Of a DNA stretch of 60,000 nt, positions 1 through 12,914 are shown piece by piece (within the stretch, counting starts at the first letter, position 1; each line of letters opens with the position of its first letter). Source of the stretch: Membranipora membranacea (taxonomy: Eukaryota > Bryozoa > Gymnolaemata > Cheilostomatida > Membraniporidae); assembly GCA_914767715.1 (NCBI GenBank), contig OU612066.1, positions 22,606,283 through 22,666,282 on the forward strand, read 5' to 3'. The notes beneath the pieces were generated by a model. The model had not been told where the DNA came from. It worked only from the letters and a program-made list of their open reading frames with translations, and searched no databases. The position numbers and the translations under genes are program-made.

Positions 1-52
1 TTTCATTAGAATTTACCAGATCCCATCAAATATGTAAAAGTTTCTCACTCAC

Positions 53-3000
53 CCTTAGGAACTGTAAGGGTATTATTCTGTTGCTCCTGTATTTCACTCC
101 CCGACCTATCTTCAGAATATACGATTTCAGCTCTGTAAAATTGAAATAGGCTAGTTGAACATCACTGTCTTCATTTGTTGTGGGCAGAGATATCTCATGA
201 TACTGAAGTTTCTCCCTTTTCAGATTTTCAATGTATGTATATTTCACAGGCTTTAGTAATTGGGTGGTGGCTTCATAGGCATTACTATGAAAATTAGGAT
301 ATTGTTGGTATCACTGTTTGCCACAGATCCTTTTTTGTGGTCAGCTCTACAGATCAGAATTACATATCAAATAGGGGAACTGAGTGTATCATAGCCTGGA
401 TTCTCTCATGAGATAAGGCAACCATAACATTATTTTGAGTGTTGTCCATTTAACTATATTGTGGTTTTTCTCGGTTTGAAAGTGATTGGCACATTAACAA
501 TGTGCCAAATTGTTTTCCAAAATATTCATTGAAACTTACACGAAATGATCATTTGAGATGATCTGATAGAATGGTGTCGAGAGCGAAGTCTCTTGTCTTT
601 CCAGCTGTGTCAGTTCATTGGCGAACTCCAGGAGACTTAGATTCAGAGGAGTTTCCAATTCCTCCTCAGGATAATTAAAGCTGTCTTCATACAGAGATGA
701 CCTATTCGTTAACTCATTCTCGAAGCGCAGCCAAATAGATGTATCAATTACCCCAGGACTAGAAAATATATATTAAAATTATATCACTGATTTGACGCTT
801 AGTCAGCTCACATCATACTATCAAAAATAGTATGATATAAAGAATATAATTAACACATAATAAATAAATAGATAAGTAAATAAAGTAATAAAGTAAATAA
901 TAATACCCTATAAAATACTCACATTATATCATGTGCCATATTTTGATAGGTCGGGATTTGCATCGACGAGACATCATTTATTAAAAGCGAATCTTCTTCT
1001 AACTGGTTGAGGCAGTCGGTGAGCCGTGTAGTAAATGATGTGTCTGTAGAGAAGGAAAACTCAATGACTAAGATGTCTGTGAGATCTGAGAATATAGAAT
1101 ATAAGAATTAATATGTAAAATACCATGTATAAATTATGTAAGGAGGAACTAATGCGCTAGACATCATAATTCACTATCGATGCCAAATTTTAAGTTGGAG
1201 CACCTCAATCCTCTTTCTATCAGGTTGGGTTTCCTCTGCAGATGCTCAATGAGAAGCTATACATCTAATTCAGTTCTATTTTTCAATGCTTGCATGGTTA
1301 ATTTGCTTCAATCCAATTGTGCTATTTGCAATCATAGGATGCTTCAGCGTTGAAAGGTAGCAAAACTTTACACAAAGAAGCATAGCAGTGGTTAGATAAC
1401 TCCCAAATAACAATAAAGTCCCTCAGATCAGTGAACTGAAGTTCATTGCTCAGATTAGGATATTTACCATCAGAGAATTCACACATCAGATCTTCATCCA
1501 AGAAACTTCCCTCCTCCGACCCGTATCCTGCATCTGACTCTGAAAATCAAATGTGTTTTAATAAGTTTCTAAAAATGATTAGTTATTATAGTTATATGGT
1601 TTGACTTTTTTGTATCGATGGTGATAAATCGTGTCTGAGCTTCTTTTCTTTTTTTTTTCCGGTTTCTGTTTGTGTTTATTTGTAATAAAAGGTTCTTCTA
1701 AAAAAAAATGATGACAGCGGAGCGATCAGGTAGTCAGAGACTAGAATGGCGACCGCCCGATTAACAGTATGACCAAGAACTATGTGGCCGAAGACAGCCC
1801 AAGGAACCCCGCCCGCCGCGCCTGCTGACTATGCACCACACCCCCACAGGGCCCTGGTCAGCAGACCACGCAGACCAAGGGGCTCACAAACCCGTTCACC
1901 AGGAAGGTACCTGTTGAGCAGGTTTACACCTGTCGTCAACAGGGACCTTGCCCCCCTGCAGTTGTTGGCTCTTTGAGGGACAACTCCAAGTTTACTTCTT
2001 GTGAAACTAGCATTTGGTGAGCTCACACAGATCTCACAATTTGCAATTGTTTTTGAATACAATATTAAAAAGCGATATTTAAATAGCATTTGCACCGGCA
2101 TAATTTTAAGGTGCTCAAAGAATGAAGTTACATGGCCTCGTGGATGAATTTTAAAATGACATGGAGTGCTGATTTTTGTAAAAGTAAAATTTGGTTTATC
2201 TCGCATTCAGCTGCATGGCCCCAGAACTCGATGCCGTAAATTAAGTGTGGGTAAAAAAATGTGTAGTATAAATTTATCATCATTGGAATATCTAAATATG
2301 GTCTTATGGAACGCATGAGCAACAGTATAAAATTTAGCTTTTTACAAATTTGTACAATATGAGGTTTAAAAGTTATGTTACTGTCAAGCTCAATCCCTAA
2401 GAATTTTGTATTTAATTTATTATCAAGCTGGTTTCCACCCATATTTAAAATGTAGTTTTCCGGAGTTTTAATCAGTTTATTTGGAGCTTTAAAAATGACC
2501 TGGAAAGTTTTAGAGTAATTCAAAATGAGCTTGTTTGCAATACACCAAGTTTCTACTTTGTGCAGATTTTCTTGCACTTAATGGGAATCTGTTGAAAAAA
2601 TGTTTGTGTCATCTGCAAATAAAATATATTCAAGGTCAGGAGCTGCTTTCATAAGATCATTAATAAATATAAGAAAAAAGATAGGGCCTAGAACTGAGCC
2701 TTTAGGTACCCCAATTTTAATCGGCAGCCATGATGAACTGTGCGAATCCAGCTTCACATACTGGTACCTCTCGGATAAATATGTTTTTACAAGATTACAA
2801 GCATCAGGGGTGAAATTATAGTAAGGTAGTTTTGCGATTAAAATTTCATGGTCTATGGTGTCAAAAGCTTTACTAAAATCTAGAAATATTCCTTGGGTTA
2901 TGTCACTATTGTTAAAATTCTTATAGAGTTTCTCCATTAAGCGTGAAATAGCTAATGAAGTGTTGCGGTTTTCCCAGAAACCAAACTGGCTGTCGCTAAA

Positions 3001-3887
3001 AATATTGTTATTTTCAAAGTGGAAACTCAGCTGTGATGCTAAAGTCTTTTCTACAAGTTTGGATAATGCTGTTAAAATTGAAATCGGCCTATAGTTATTA
3101 GGGTCTGACTTAGATCCCTTTTTGTGAAGTGGTGTTACGCGGGCAATCTTTTGGCTATCCGGGAATTTCGAGGTACGCACTATTAAGTTAATCATGTGGG
3201 TTAAGATCGGTGAAAGTTTTATTTTCTTTTATAAGGCTGATGGGTATTCCATCATAGCCCGTAGCTTTCCTTTCCAATGAACAGTTGAATACAGACTCAG
3301 TTATCTCATTAGAAATCTCTAAAAAGTCAAATGCTGGCAAATTATTGTCATTTATTAAATATGAGCTATAGCTGATTGTTGGAGTTGGGAGATCACCTGC
3401 TAAAGCTTTCCCCACACTAGCAAAATGAGTATTAAAAGCTTCAGAAATTTCTTGAATCGAAGTAATTTTTGTGCCCTGAGATTCTTTGTACTGTGGTGGG
3501 GTATTTGCTTTCGAATCCCTATGTAACATTCTATTTATAAAATTCCATTTTTCATTTTGGTTGAATTTACAATTTTCAAATTCAGATTTATAGAACTCCT
3601 TTTTAGCACTTTTGATTGCCATTGTCACAGAATTACGAAACTTTATCAATGACAACAGAACAGCTGTTTTGGTATAGGATTTTGCCCCACGTTGATACTG
3701 TTCAATGACAAAATCAGGTGCTTCAATGAATCATATCATCATCATGACAATAATGTGTTCTTCAAATTAAGACTGACCTTTCTGGCTTTTGCATGAAGAT
3801 GCATCCTCTAAATCACTCACATCCCGCTGCTGGCCCTTATGATCATCATTGATATCACTCAACAACCTCAGGCTAACTACCTCACTA
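53..3887 (-). CDS. Unrecognised multi-exon gene, 3' part (partial)
   Basis: Five minus-strand exons with matching phases: 3,778-3,887, 1,468-1,539, 923-1,085, 540-758 and 53-284. Each is bounded by AG acceptors and GT donors, and the frame closes at each of the four junctions, which is why I treat them as one real gene. The protein segment is acidic, rich in Asp, Glu, Ser and Leu, with no cysteine-rich module, signal peptide or membrane span in the visible part. It reads through stretches such as DLTDILVIEF, DTSIWLRFENEL and KYTYIENLKREKLQ. I do not recognise the family and give no function. The gene continues past position 1 in the 3' direction; its 5' start was not resolved. A possible further exon near 3,965-4,045 (reading YAIKDDAIAAFWERNG) does not join in phase. 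The intron between 1,539 and 3,778 contains a non-LTR retrotransposon in the same orientation. Confidence 0.6.
1641..3660 (-). mobile_element. Decayed non-LTR retrotransposon (reverse transcriptase, poly-A tail)
   Basis: Three minus-strand reading-frame blocks (3,655-3,188, 3,195-2,578, 2,577-2,128) and a shifted one (2,206-1,829) together give a reverse transcriptase of the CR1/jockey type. The finger and palm motifs include YRPISILTALSKLVEK, IFLDFSKAFDTIDHE, GVPKGSVLGPIFFLIFIND and the catalytic FADDTNIF. The tail has the usual TRSK...L..VP pattern. The copy is dead: a frameshift near 3,190, an in-frame TAA at about 2,578 and another frameshift near 2,150-2,200. The 5' end is truncated within the region before the RT domain, and no endonuclease is visible. 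A run of T on the plus strand at 1,649-1,658 is the 3' poly-A tail, preceded by an AATAAA-like signal. It lies in an intron of the surrounding gene. Confidence 0.85.
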
Positions 3888-5135
3888 CTACAATGGATGA
3901 AATGCATGTTATGTGATTTAACTCATAGATTCACCTAGTATTAGCATTACTAGTCCACTACTTACTCATTGTGCCGTTGCGCTCCCAGAAGGCAGCGATT
4001 GCGTCATCTTTAATAGCGTAACGCCGCTGATGACACATCATCAATGAGAAAAACCTGATGGACTTTTATGGAGTTCACAGTCATGGCATAGGTCATTTTT
4101 TTATATGTGCATTGATGAATAAACTAAATATTTTAAGCTTTTCCCCTAACCCAAACAAATTCAGCCGAATCCGAGTAATTCATGACAATATAGCAAAAGA
4201 GTTAAAACTTTGCCTACAATCAATTAAAATAACAGCAGTAATGAGAATAATAAGTAAACTTACATGGCAGTTCTGTACATTTCTTCTTGTTGATAATATC
4301 CGTTATAGCAAGACATGTTCATGTAGTTATCACTTGATTTCTATATAATTTTACAGAGAATCACAGAAACACAGCTAGTTCAGACGGTTGCTTATTTCTG
4401 ATTGTTATGCTCAACATTCAGTCATCATTGTGCTAAATGTTGTGTCATTGCGTGTCTCCATCAATTGTTGGCCATTATTACTCTAGGTCACTTGATTTTG
4501 ATTATAAGTTGTCCTCCCATTGTTAGATTATGAGAGTAATAATTATGATAAATAGAGGATGATTTTTTCGTATTCAAAAATGATAAAATTATGTAGTTTA
4601 TTCCTATGGTGTTCATATGACGTCCAGGATGAAATTGCCTACCAAATGAAATTGTGTTCATATTATTTTCTTTACGTCCTCTTAGTAATTTCTTTATATT
4701 TTCCAAACTGACTACTTGGTGTTATATATAAATATAAACACACCATGAACGAACCTTTTCACGAAACTTCCATACTCCTTTCATATTATTCTGGCATCAA
4801 CTAATGCTGATTTAAAATTTAGTTGAGTTGTATAGGATTTGTTTTCTTCCATGTTGTAAGATAACTATCCTTGTCCGTGCTGAGTCACAGCATAAAACAT
4901 GGCTAGTCCAGACAGTAATATTTGCTCATGTCATCAGACAGTTCTTTCGCCATCTTATTGGTATAAGTTGGTCACATCAGTTTCATGATTAAAGGGATGT
5001 TTTATTTTCAGAAGAACTGAACTGTGTCTAGCTGCCGTACACTGATATTCAGAACTAGAAGGCTACACTGTGTGTTGAATTGAAACTAGACATCTTCCAT
5101 TTTATAAGACGGTTGGCTGTACCAGTTGAAACAGA
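3888..5135. other. Intergenic stretch, no supported gene
   Basis: Reading frames here are short, AT-rich and lack splice-phase support or recognisable motifs. One frame at 3,965-4,045 (minus) may be an exon of the gene to the left, but it does not join in phase. The stretch separates that minus-strand gene from the plus-strand gene starting near 5.1 kb, so it would contain both 5' regions if both are transcribed. Confidence 0.4.
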
Positions 5136-7545
5136 AAAACACCCATGATTCCCTTTCTACATGAAAAGGCTCTCAAACTGTATCTTTGAATGGGATAAGG
5201 ATGATCTGACTCTGCTTCACATAGCTAAGAAGAGAGAGCTTAAGACACAGGGTATAGCAAGGCCAAACAGGTAACGATGGGCTTTTCATGTCTGTCCTAT
5301 GATATGTGTTACCTAAACTCCACTAAACCAAGGTGTTATTACAGTTACTCATAGACTAAGCTAAACTTTCATCTTAATTTCTCAAATTCATCAAAATACT
5401 TTGAACTAAAAATGTGTCCTCAAAGCATTGATAATTTAACTGTGAAAATGATATAATTCCTATTCATTTTGCTCTCAATATCACATTCATAATGTCTCCA
5501 TTTTTCTCAGGTTGACGAGCGTATCACTAAGAAAGAGCTACAACTCCATTTTAAGAGAAGTACGAGTAGTCCAGAGAACATCAAAACCTCTATAGGTATG
5601 TAGGGCTACAGTTACAACAATTAATTTAACTTCTATTGACATTGTGCTGCCACTCAATTCTTAAATAACTTCTTTTAAATCCAGTTTTGGTTGTTGTAGC
5701 TGAGGACTGATATAACTAATTTTACTGGATGAACAATCAACTGTTCCTCATTTGCTCTATTTAATATTTTGCCAGGCTCACTCATCAACACTCTGAAATC
5801 AGTAAGTGATTCCATCTGGACTCCACTTTTTAAAAGTTCCATTGATGAAGTCTGGCTTGAGCAGACAAAACATCTCAACTGCATCCAGGATCCTCCAGGC
5901 GTCAACTTGTATACTCAAGTCCGTACGTTGAAGAAGGGGGATACAATCCTACCAGTCTATCGCTGTGCCAGAGGCTCCACCAGTCTAGAATCGTTTCATC
6001 TCCATCTCAATCGGTTCATCCCAGGTAAGCCACATTTATCTCGACCACACTGTTAAGAGAGATGTCACTGCAAATCACCTTAAAAGACTGACATGCAATC
6101 TTTCCACGCTGTGCACAAATTGCTATATATGTCTACCCTTAGATCGGAAATAACTCATGGTAGAATCCTGCTATGAGTAAACATTGTAGAATGAAATTCA
6201 TGGTATGTGTAAGAAAAAGTATAACTGACATGCAAATTGTTTACCATGAACGATTGTATAATACTTGTACCGATGCTTTTTTTTCTATCAGTGATCTTTG
6301 GATTTGTCTTACAGGTACATCAGCTAGTGCTGCCCATTGGCAAATGTACCTTTTAGAAGGTATTGGCCGATGGAATCTGGACAGGTCCGAAAGCACAATA
6401 GATAGATGCTATGATGTGAGGCTTCTCACCTATGTCAGTCAACTTTCAAGCAAGGTGCTTGGCAACCCTTGTGTGAAAGCACCAACCCTAGCCAAATATA
6501 CAGCTATAATAAATGATCCATGTTTAACTGCAATTTTTGACTTCTCTATTTACATTTTGAACAAAACCTATAACCCGGTAGACATTGAACAACATAACTG
6601 CTGCTCATCAAAAGAAAGAGTGAATTCATAATTTATGTTGTGTCCTGATTTTAAGCTGACACTGTGTTCTGACACTGTTCCCCTTCATACTAGCACGCGG
6701 CTACTTGTTTGGTTTGGGGAGTCCCCAAACTAAAAAATTAGCCGGGTGACAAGGCTAATTTCATACATCATAATATGCTTCTTCTATTTAGCAGGTGAGC
6801 TCATTGGCTATGAGTATCTCCTCAACCAATGTATCACACTACCTGAGTACAGTGAGGATGAAGAGGCAGGTGAATCAGAAGATGGGGCTATGGAGCAAGA
6901 GCTCATTATGGAGCACAGAGCCTTTACTGATGGCATTGATGATGATACTCTCTTAGAATATCCATTCTGTGAAGTGAGTGTCATAATATCTATAGTGTTA
7001 CCATTTCATATTTAAAGTCAACAGCGTACAACATCAATTACAGTTGTGCAACTGAATTGCGATGTCTTGTGATTCTGTACCTCAATATTGGCAAGAGAGG
7101 TATGACCTCTCTATGACCTTTTGTCAATTCCAACATTTGAAAATCATCTGCAGATTTATGTATTGAATATCGGAGAAATTAGAGTTATTTAAACATCTTA
7201 TCGCTTTCATAATTGCAGCCTGCAGTTAGAGAGAAAACAGATTATCCACCCAGTCTCTCTATACCAACTGAGATGGGAAGTGAGCTAGTGACAACCCCCA
7301 GCTTGGTGACCACTTAAGGGACCAGCAAAGATAACTCAAACCCGGTCGAAGTCATCTCAAACCCAGTCGGAGACATCTCAAGCCAGGTAGGAGACTCAAG
7401 CCAGGTAAGCCACACAAAATTCATAACTACCATTGCAGGAACATAGAGCAAAATATTTATATATAGGTCACTAGTAATGTAACCCTTTTCATATACCGAA
7501 AAAGGAAGCTAAGCTAGATTCATTGTGACAACACTTTCGACTAGT

Positions 7546-7594
7546 GACTAGCCAATGAACTCTCTCTTGGAAGAGGGAGTTCATTGGACTAGCC
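7546..7594. mobile_element. Micro-palindrome with 8-bp flanking direct repeat
   Basis: A near-perfect palindrome of 33 bases (7,554-7,586; left half AATGAACTCTCTCTT, right half ending GAGTTCATTG) is flanked on both sides by GACTAGCC (7,546-7,553 and 7,587-7,594). The second copy of this sequence family is at 10,148-10,181. The direct repeats are the expected footprint of an insertion. Confidence 0.6.
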
Positions 7595-7633
7595 ATCATG
7601 GGGTTTGAATTCAATCCTGTGCTTGCTGAGATT

Positions 7634-7850
7634 GGGTGGCGTGGTGGTTAGGATTCGGGCTTCTCAATCTGAGAGTTGCAGGTTCGAATCCCGGTCACTA
7701 CCCATTCTGCTAAAAGAGGTGAGGTCTCCGAACAATAGCCTAGCTTGCCCACTCCTACCTTGTACAGGAGTGCGCTAAATAGATGTGATGAATCTTATGT
7801 AAGCATATTCTCATTGGCCCGAAAGGGCATTGAATAGCAAAAAAAAGTTG
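7634..7850 (+). mobile_element. tRNA-derived SINE
   Basis: The head at 7,634-7,703 resembles a tRNA: an A-box-like GTGGTGGTTAGGATT, a perfect B-box GGTTCGAATCC, and ends GGGTGGC and CACTACCC that nearly pair as an acceptor stem. It lacks a clean anticodon arm, so I call it a SINE head rather than a tRNA gene. An unrelated body follows and ends in a TTA microsatellite, the usual 3' tail of such elements. Confidence 0.7.
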
Positions 7851-7851
7851 A

Positions 7852-7891
<40 letters not shown>
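7851..7891. repeat. (TTA)n microsatellite, SINE tail
   Basis: About 13 uninterrupted TTA units directly following the SINE body. Confidence 0.9.
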
Positions 7892-7892
<1 letters not shown>

Positions 7893-8211
7893 TAATCGCG
7901 TGATGCTCGCAACTTTTCTCAAGCTTTCTGAGATATTTACCTCACCCAGAAAAGTAGCAGGGACTGCATACAAATCGAGACTAGCTGGGTGATCACTACA
8001 AGGCAATCAGATCGGCATACTATAACTCCGCCTTATCTAACACAGTCCTATGTCTTCCGCCAACGAATCTTCAGATGGTTCAAAAATGGTAAGTCTTTCA
8101 CCATTACCAAATACATTACACCATCATACACTGACCCATCATTGATAATGACTAAGTCACTTCATCAATGAGCTATGACTCTGCCCTAAGGATATGTATA
8201 GATATATAAAC

Positions 8212-8431
8212 ATATTTTTTCAATAACTCAACTCCGCAGGTCAATTGAAAGAAGAAATATTCATTATCAATATAGATATATATATATACATATATATATT
8301 TGAGTATAAATATTTAATATCAATATATATATAATATACTGATCATAAATAATTTTAATTTTGCATCAGTGAACAACATCACAGCTTTCTTCTTCCAATT
8401 GACCTGTGGAGTGGAGTTATTGAAAAAATAT
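8212..8431. mobile_element. Foldback (MITE-like) element
   Basis: Arms of about 45 bases are inverted copies. The left reads ATTTTTTCAATAACTC then CGCAGGTCAATTG; the right is its complement with a few changes, ending TTATTGAAAAAATAT. The interior is a TA-rich, partly self-complementary tract. It lies in the last intron of the decaying gene. No target-site duplication was identified. Confidence 0.6.
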
Positions 8432-8529
8432 TTTGGGAAAATAACCGTTACACTGCTCGGATATGATAAAGATAATAGAAATAGACCATTTCTTATGTAA
8501 TTTATCTACATTCATATTTGTAGGGCAGT

Positions 8530-8561
<32 letters not shown>

Positions 8562-9034
8562 GTGGCGGCGTGTGGAAATAATGATTGAATATTGTCAAAT
8601 TATTGTCTGGCACCAAAAGATTTTCCTTTGTATTTTGTAGGTTTGATAATCACTCCAGGGCTGTAGAGCTCAAAACCCTCTCTCATGGTGTTCCCATAAC
8701 TAAGCAGCTGAGAGTTGCTGACTCTATCTTGCCGGCAAAACAGCGTAGCCAGTCCCTGCGCCAGAGGCCTCCACCTAAATCTCCACAGCATATGGAGTTT
8801 CCAGAGGTAGCTGGCAAAGCCAACCTTCGGACAACGATTATGTATTCGCAGGCATCGCAGTATCGTCGTAACAAAAATGAGCTTATTGGTAAGCCATCAG
8901 CTCAAAGAAAAACGTATAACTGTTCTCGCTGTGGTCAGTCAAAGAATAAAGAGACTGGCCACAGACAATACAAAGGGCGTTCATTTTGTCCCTCAAAGGA
9001 CGGTAGTTTTGAGGCATGGAAGGTTGGCTTGTAA

Positions 9035-10139
9035 TCTTTTTTATTTCATATATCCACAAGTTTTAATCAATATTTAAATATTTGCTACCAGCTAGGCGTT
9101 TTTAACTTTCTTTTACTCAGTCTATTTGCTATGTCAATCTTTCAACATAAATCTTTTTGAAGCTCTATGTGACAATTCTTTTACTTTCTATTTGACATGC
9201 ACAACCAGGTCTTATACTAAGCTGTTTGCTACCAGCCTCACATTTTCTCACATTTACAGCGTCCAATCTATCATGCCTTCAGAATATGTTTGTTATTAAA
9301 CTGTCCCACCTCATATTTTGTTTCTGTATTGTTGCCCTATCTTGCATTCATTCGCATTATCTGCTGTTGGGCCCTACCCTTCTCCTAGTATACCATACTT
9401 GTTAGTTTGCTGCTTGGAATATAAGTGTGCCATTGTCTGTTTACCAAGCATTTTATACTGCGCATGAGTCTCCCATTTAGTAAGTTTCCCTTTTTTTATC
9501 GCCTTGATAGAAATAAAAATAGTAAATTTCTGTACAATTACAATCCAATCTTGTTCTTTTTTTGTGAATTTTCTCATATTATCAGTGAAACTCCAGCTTT
9601 ATGATTTTTGATGAAAGCTGGATAATAGCAACAATAATCCAGTCGTACACATGGGACAGCACACACACTATTTAAGTATACTGCATTTATAAAAATACAA
9701 ATTTGATCAGGTGTTGTCTTCTCAGTAAAAATGAGAGGACAATTACTTAAACTCATTGGTTACCGTGTGATGGGAAACCCAATGTGAATAAGAAAAAAAT
9801 ATAGATAATCATCATGAATATGGCCCCTTTCGGGGCCAATATTTTTCTTTTCTTTTTCTTTCTTTTTTCCCCTTCCCTCCTTCTTTTCCCTCTCTTTTTT
9901 CCCTTTTTCTTTTCCCCCCTCCTTGCGAGAACTTTATCCCCCAGCTTATTGTTCTTAGGTTACACAAAAGCAGATTAAACCAGAAGAAAGATTAATTTTA
10001 ACTGGAAGTCTGTGTAAAAATCAAAGAATTTTCGATCATTCATTGGATTATCGATTTTTTCTTTAGGCAGAGCTGTTTTTTTGCAAAACTGAGACCGGAA
10101 ATCCGTGCCACATTCAAAAATATTTGAATATAACATATT
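9035..10139. other. No gene; pyrimidine-rich tract
   Basis: No supported coding exon. A strongly biased CT tract covers about 9,839-9,925 on the plus strand. The rest is AT-rich sequence without a pattern I can name. Confidence 0.4.
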
Positions 10140-10189
10140 ATATAAGCAATGAACTCCCTCTTAGAGGGAGGGAGTTCATTGATATAAGC
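10140..10189. mobile_element. Micro-palindrome with 8-bp flanking direct repeat (second copy of family)
   Basis: Palindrome 10,148-10,181 (left half AATGAACTCCCTC, right half ending GGAGTTCATTG) between ATATAAGC (10,140-10,147) and ATATAAGC (10,182-10,189). It shares its outer sequence with the element at 7,554-7,586 but has unrelated flanks, so the two are independent insertions. Confidence 0.6.
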
Positions 10190-10749
10190 AAATGAAATGA
10201 ATATAATACAATATTATATTGTATGCTATTATATTTGGTTTGAAGTTTAATATTGCAGGTCAGTTTTGTGAAGGTGTTTCCGATCAGTGTAAGCTGAAAT
10301 AAGTTTCATCATTTTCAATTCAGGCGTTAAGGGGTTCAATAATAGCTAATTAAACCATTATGCAATAAAATTAAATTGATCGTTTAAATTTTAAAACCAT
10401 ATGACATTTTTCACCATAATCTAAGGTTGAATTTAATACCAGAGTTTACTGCCTTGCAATCAAATGTATCCCTGTTGCTATGGTCTGAGTGAGTGTACAC
10501 AATAAAACCTATCAGATTTTTACAAAGCTCAACTTCATCCTTTAATTTCCGACTGTAGTTATGTTTGTAATTAGGCTAGAAACAAAATGATGGTACCAAT
10601 GTATAGCTGAGGACCCGGGCTATAAAATGCAATAGACAACTCAAAATCAATCTCCCATTGCAAATGCCTGGTTTTGATGTGCTGGTTTTGACGTCTTACC
10701 TAATATCCTGATACACTCCCTGATCTCTGATATCATGAAACAACGGCTT

Positions 10750-10846
10750 GTTTCAGGCCACCCAAGCTTAACATAAATGAAATACATATTGACCCGGTTA
10801 AGTCTGACCATCCTCAAAAGAGGGATGACCCGTGTCTGCCCGGGTG
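10750..10846 (+). repeat. Dispersed repeat, copy outside the inverted duplication
   Basis: About 97 bases running from GTTTCAGGCCACCCAAGC to GTGTCTGCCCGGGTG. The same segment recurs at 19,108-19,201 (minus) and 21,295-21,392 (plus) inside the two arms of the inverted duplication. The arms therefore share this family with their left flank, but the copy here is more divergent. Confidence 0.7.
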
Positions 10847-11558
10847 GTCAGATGATCAGTGTTTCAGTTACACATGTACATGCACATGCAAGCTTTCAGT
10901 TTGTGTTTAAATCAAGAAGTTCCATACCAGAGCACCTCTATGACTTTCATGCCATGCATCTTGATCAAACACGTGTCCAAGCAAAAAAACATATGAGATG
11001 CATATCACATTTACATTAGGGCATTTCCGCTCTCTGACACATGTCTTGTCAAGACAGGCTACATTGAGCCATATTTAATAGCGTAAAGCATGTTGGTTAA
11101 TGATATATTGATTTATAATACATTAGAAAATCAATATCATGCAATGCACCTGCTTTGACACACATTGTGACACTGTAATTTAACTATAAACTGAACTGAA
11201 AATTATCGTATTCCTACACTTTTTTACATCTTATTTTCTTTAAACAAAAAAATTAGGTTTAAAAACTATCAGCAGAGTCAAATATGAAGCTATAATGATT
11301 TTCAAAAATACTAAATATTTACTGAGAAAAATTGTTAAATGTAAATCAGTCATTATTGATTGATAAGGCATTGTTTATGAGAGTCCTACGTATTACATCA
11401 TATTCTTGCTGGTTTGTATGTACCTTTATTGATTCATGTGTGAATAATAAAAAGCTTTACAGCCGTACTATCTAAAACACTGAAAAATATGAGCTCTTTT
11501 CAAATAAAACAAAAGTTATAAAATACTGTTAAAAATAAAATGACTTGATTGATATCGT
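10847..11558. other. No supported gene
   Basis: AT-rich sequence without splice-supported exons or recognisable repeats. The 3' end of the L2-like element beginning at 11,559 may extend into it. Confidence 0.4.
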
Positions 11559-12388
11559 TTAGCACTTTAGCAGCAACATTTCGGAAACAAAGCTTGCGTA
11601 AGTTGGTCTTGTGCTTAGTGTTCGGTACCTTCCTGACGGAAGAGTGTCTAGAGTTAGCACTCGACTTTGACTGCTCGCAACCATTCTGAGCACTTTGGTT
11701 TTTACTTGCCCTGCCACAGCGGCTTTTATAGATGGTAATGTTGTGTTGGTGAGTTTGCTAGCGATTGTTGTGATGTACATGAGGTCACCTTTCTCTTTCT
11801 CTGAGAGATGTGAGTAGATAATGGTTAGATGATGTAATATCCCTCTCTCGATGAATGTTCGATAACATGTTAAGGCTAGCTGGTCTGAAGCGCCCAGAAA
11901 TCTTAGCTTCCGCATGATGAATAGTTTTTTGAGGGCATTCTTGATCAGGAGGTCTGTGTTTCTATGAAATTTTAGCATGTTGGTTATGGTAGTGCCGAGA
12001 TATTTATAGGCTTCCACGCGTTCTAGAGGAGTGTCATTGATAGTAACTTCTGGTGGATCGGGATTGTCTTTTACATTAGTGAATAGGATGTCTTTGGTTT
12101 TTGTTTTGTGGTGTTGAGGATCAGATCTCTTTCATCACACCAGCTGTGAAGAGTTGTCATCACATTCTGCATCGATGATGTGGAGTGTTGGTTGAGTTTT
12201 TCGAGTAACAGAGTATCATCAGCATACTTAATGAAGGACACTGAGTTGGTAATCTCTGATTGGCCCATCTCATCGACATAGATGGAGAACAGAATTGGCG
12301 ATAACACACATCCTTGGGGGCTGCCAGTTGATGATGTTTTCCAGTCTGAGGTGTTTATCTGCGATATAACTCTCTGTGTTCTGTTACA
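11559..12388 (-). mobile_element. L2-like non-LTR retrotransposon, 3' half of the reverse transcriptase
   Basis: Minus-strand frames encode the second half of an RT domain: NRTQRV close to 12,388, then GSPQGCVLSPILFSIYVDEM, the catalytic KYADDTLLL, and a thumb and C-terminal region continuing to 11,559. A frameshift near 12,070-12,080 separates the two reading-frame blocks, so it is inactive. The coding sequence stops abruptly at 12,388, exactly where the left arm of the large inverted duplication begins. The first half of the same kind of RT lies in the spacer at 19,718-20,778. Confidence 0.8.
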
Positions 12389-12914
12389 TATCGTTTAATG
12401 CTTCGCACAATGTTCAATATCAGATATTGAACCTCCACTTAGTGACACTGTCACTCTATTCTTGCAAACGTCCTCTTACACATTGACATGGTTCATTTAA
12501 CTGAAATATGTAATCATATGAATCATGGTTCATATCCTCTAACTTTACATGGACCATTTGGCCATATCACCACGTGTCAAAACTTAATTTGTAGTCATCA
12601 TTCCTCCACTCTTGTCGAACATTGAAGGTCTATACACGGGCGATTTTTTATCATCGGTGGATTCAATTCTTGAGTACTGGTGTCAGACTTCCAGTTTTTC
12701 CCTTTGTTTATAAATGAATGTGATATAAGAAGGTGATTTTAAAACTTGTTATCAAAGGCCAGTTCTTTAGATGAATAAAGCGTCACAATGAAATTCACTT
12801 TCACAGTTTTCTTCGAAACTTGAGTTATACAATGGAGCAAGTCATAGACCCAAAATGTGCAAATTTATAATCATTGATAAGTGAAGCTTTATCCTAGGAC
12901 CAAAATTCAAGAAG

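Larger units (their letters stand above)
5136..9034 (+). pseudogene. Decaying multi-exon gene of a transposon-associated family (zinc-ribbon C-terminus)
   Basis: Plus-strand exons, approximately 5,136-5,270, 5,511-5,595, 5,776-6,024, 6,315-6,503, 6,795-6,973, 7,219-7,404, 7,950-8,088 and 8,642-9,034. The conserved core reads IQDPPGVNLYT, VYRCARGSTSLESFHLHLNR, FIPGTSASA and GELIGYEYL. The C-terminus ends in a CxxC...C pattern (CSRCGQ...GRSFC). From memory, this combination belongs to uncharacterised proteins that occur in many copies in fish and invertebrate genomes; I infer a transposon origin. Signs of decay: exon 5,136-5,270 does not join its neighbour in phase; the donor expected after 6,503 reads CAG|CTATAA instead of CAG|GTATAA; an in-frame TAA lies at 7,315-7,317 although the frame stays open to a good donor at 7,404; the last two exons do not join in phase. 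A SINE and a foldback element lie in its introns. RNA reads could still rescue part of the model. Confidence 0.6.

Noticed and set aside
1782-1976. GC-rich 64-codon plus-strand frame
   Set aside because: It is antisense to the 3' part of the non-LTR retrotransposon.
7634-7703. Possible functional tRNA gene
   Set aside because: The acceptor pairing is imperfect, the anticodon arm is poor, and a SINE body with a TTA tail follows.
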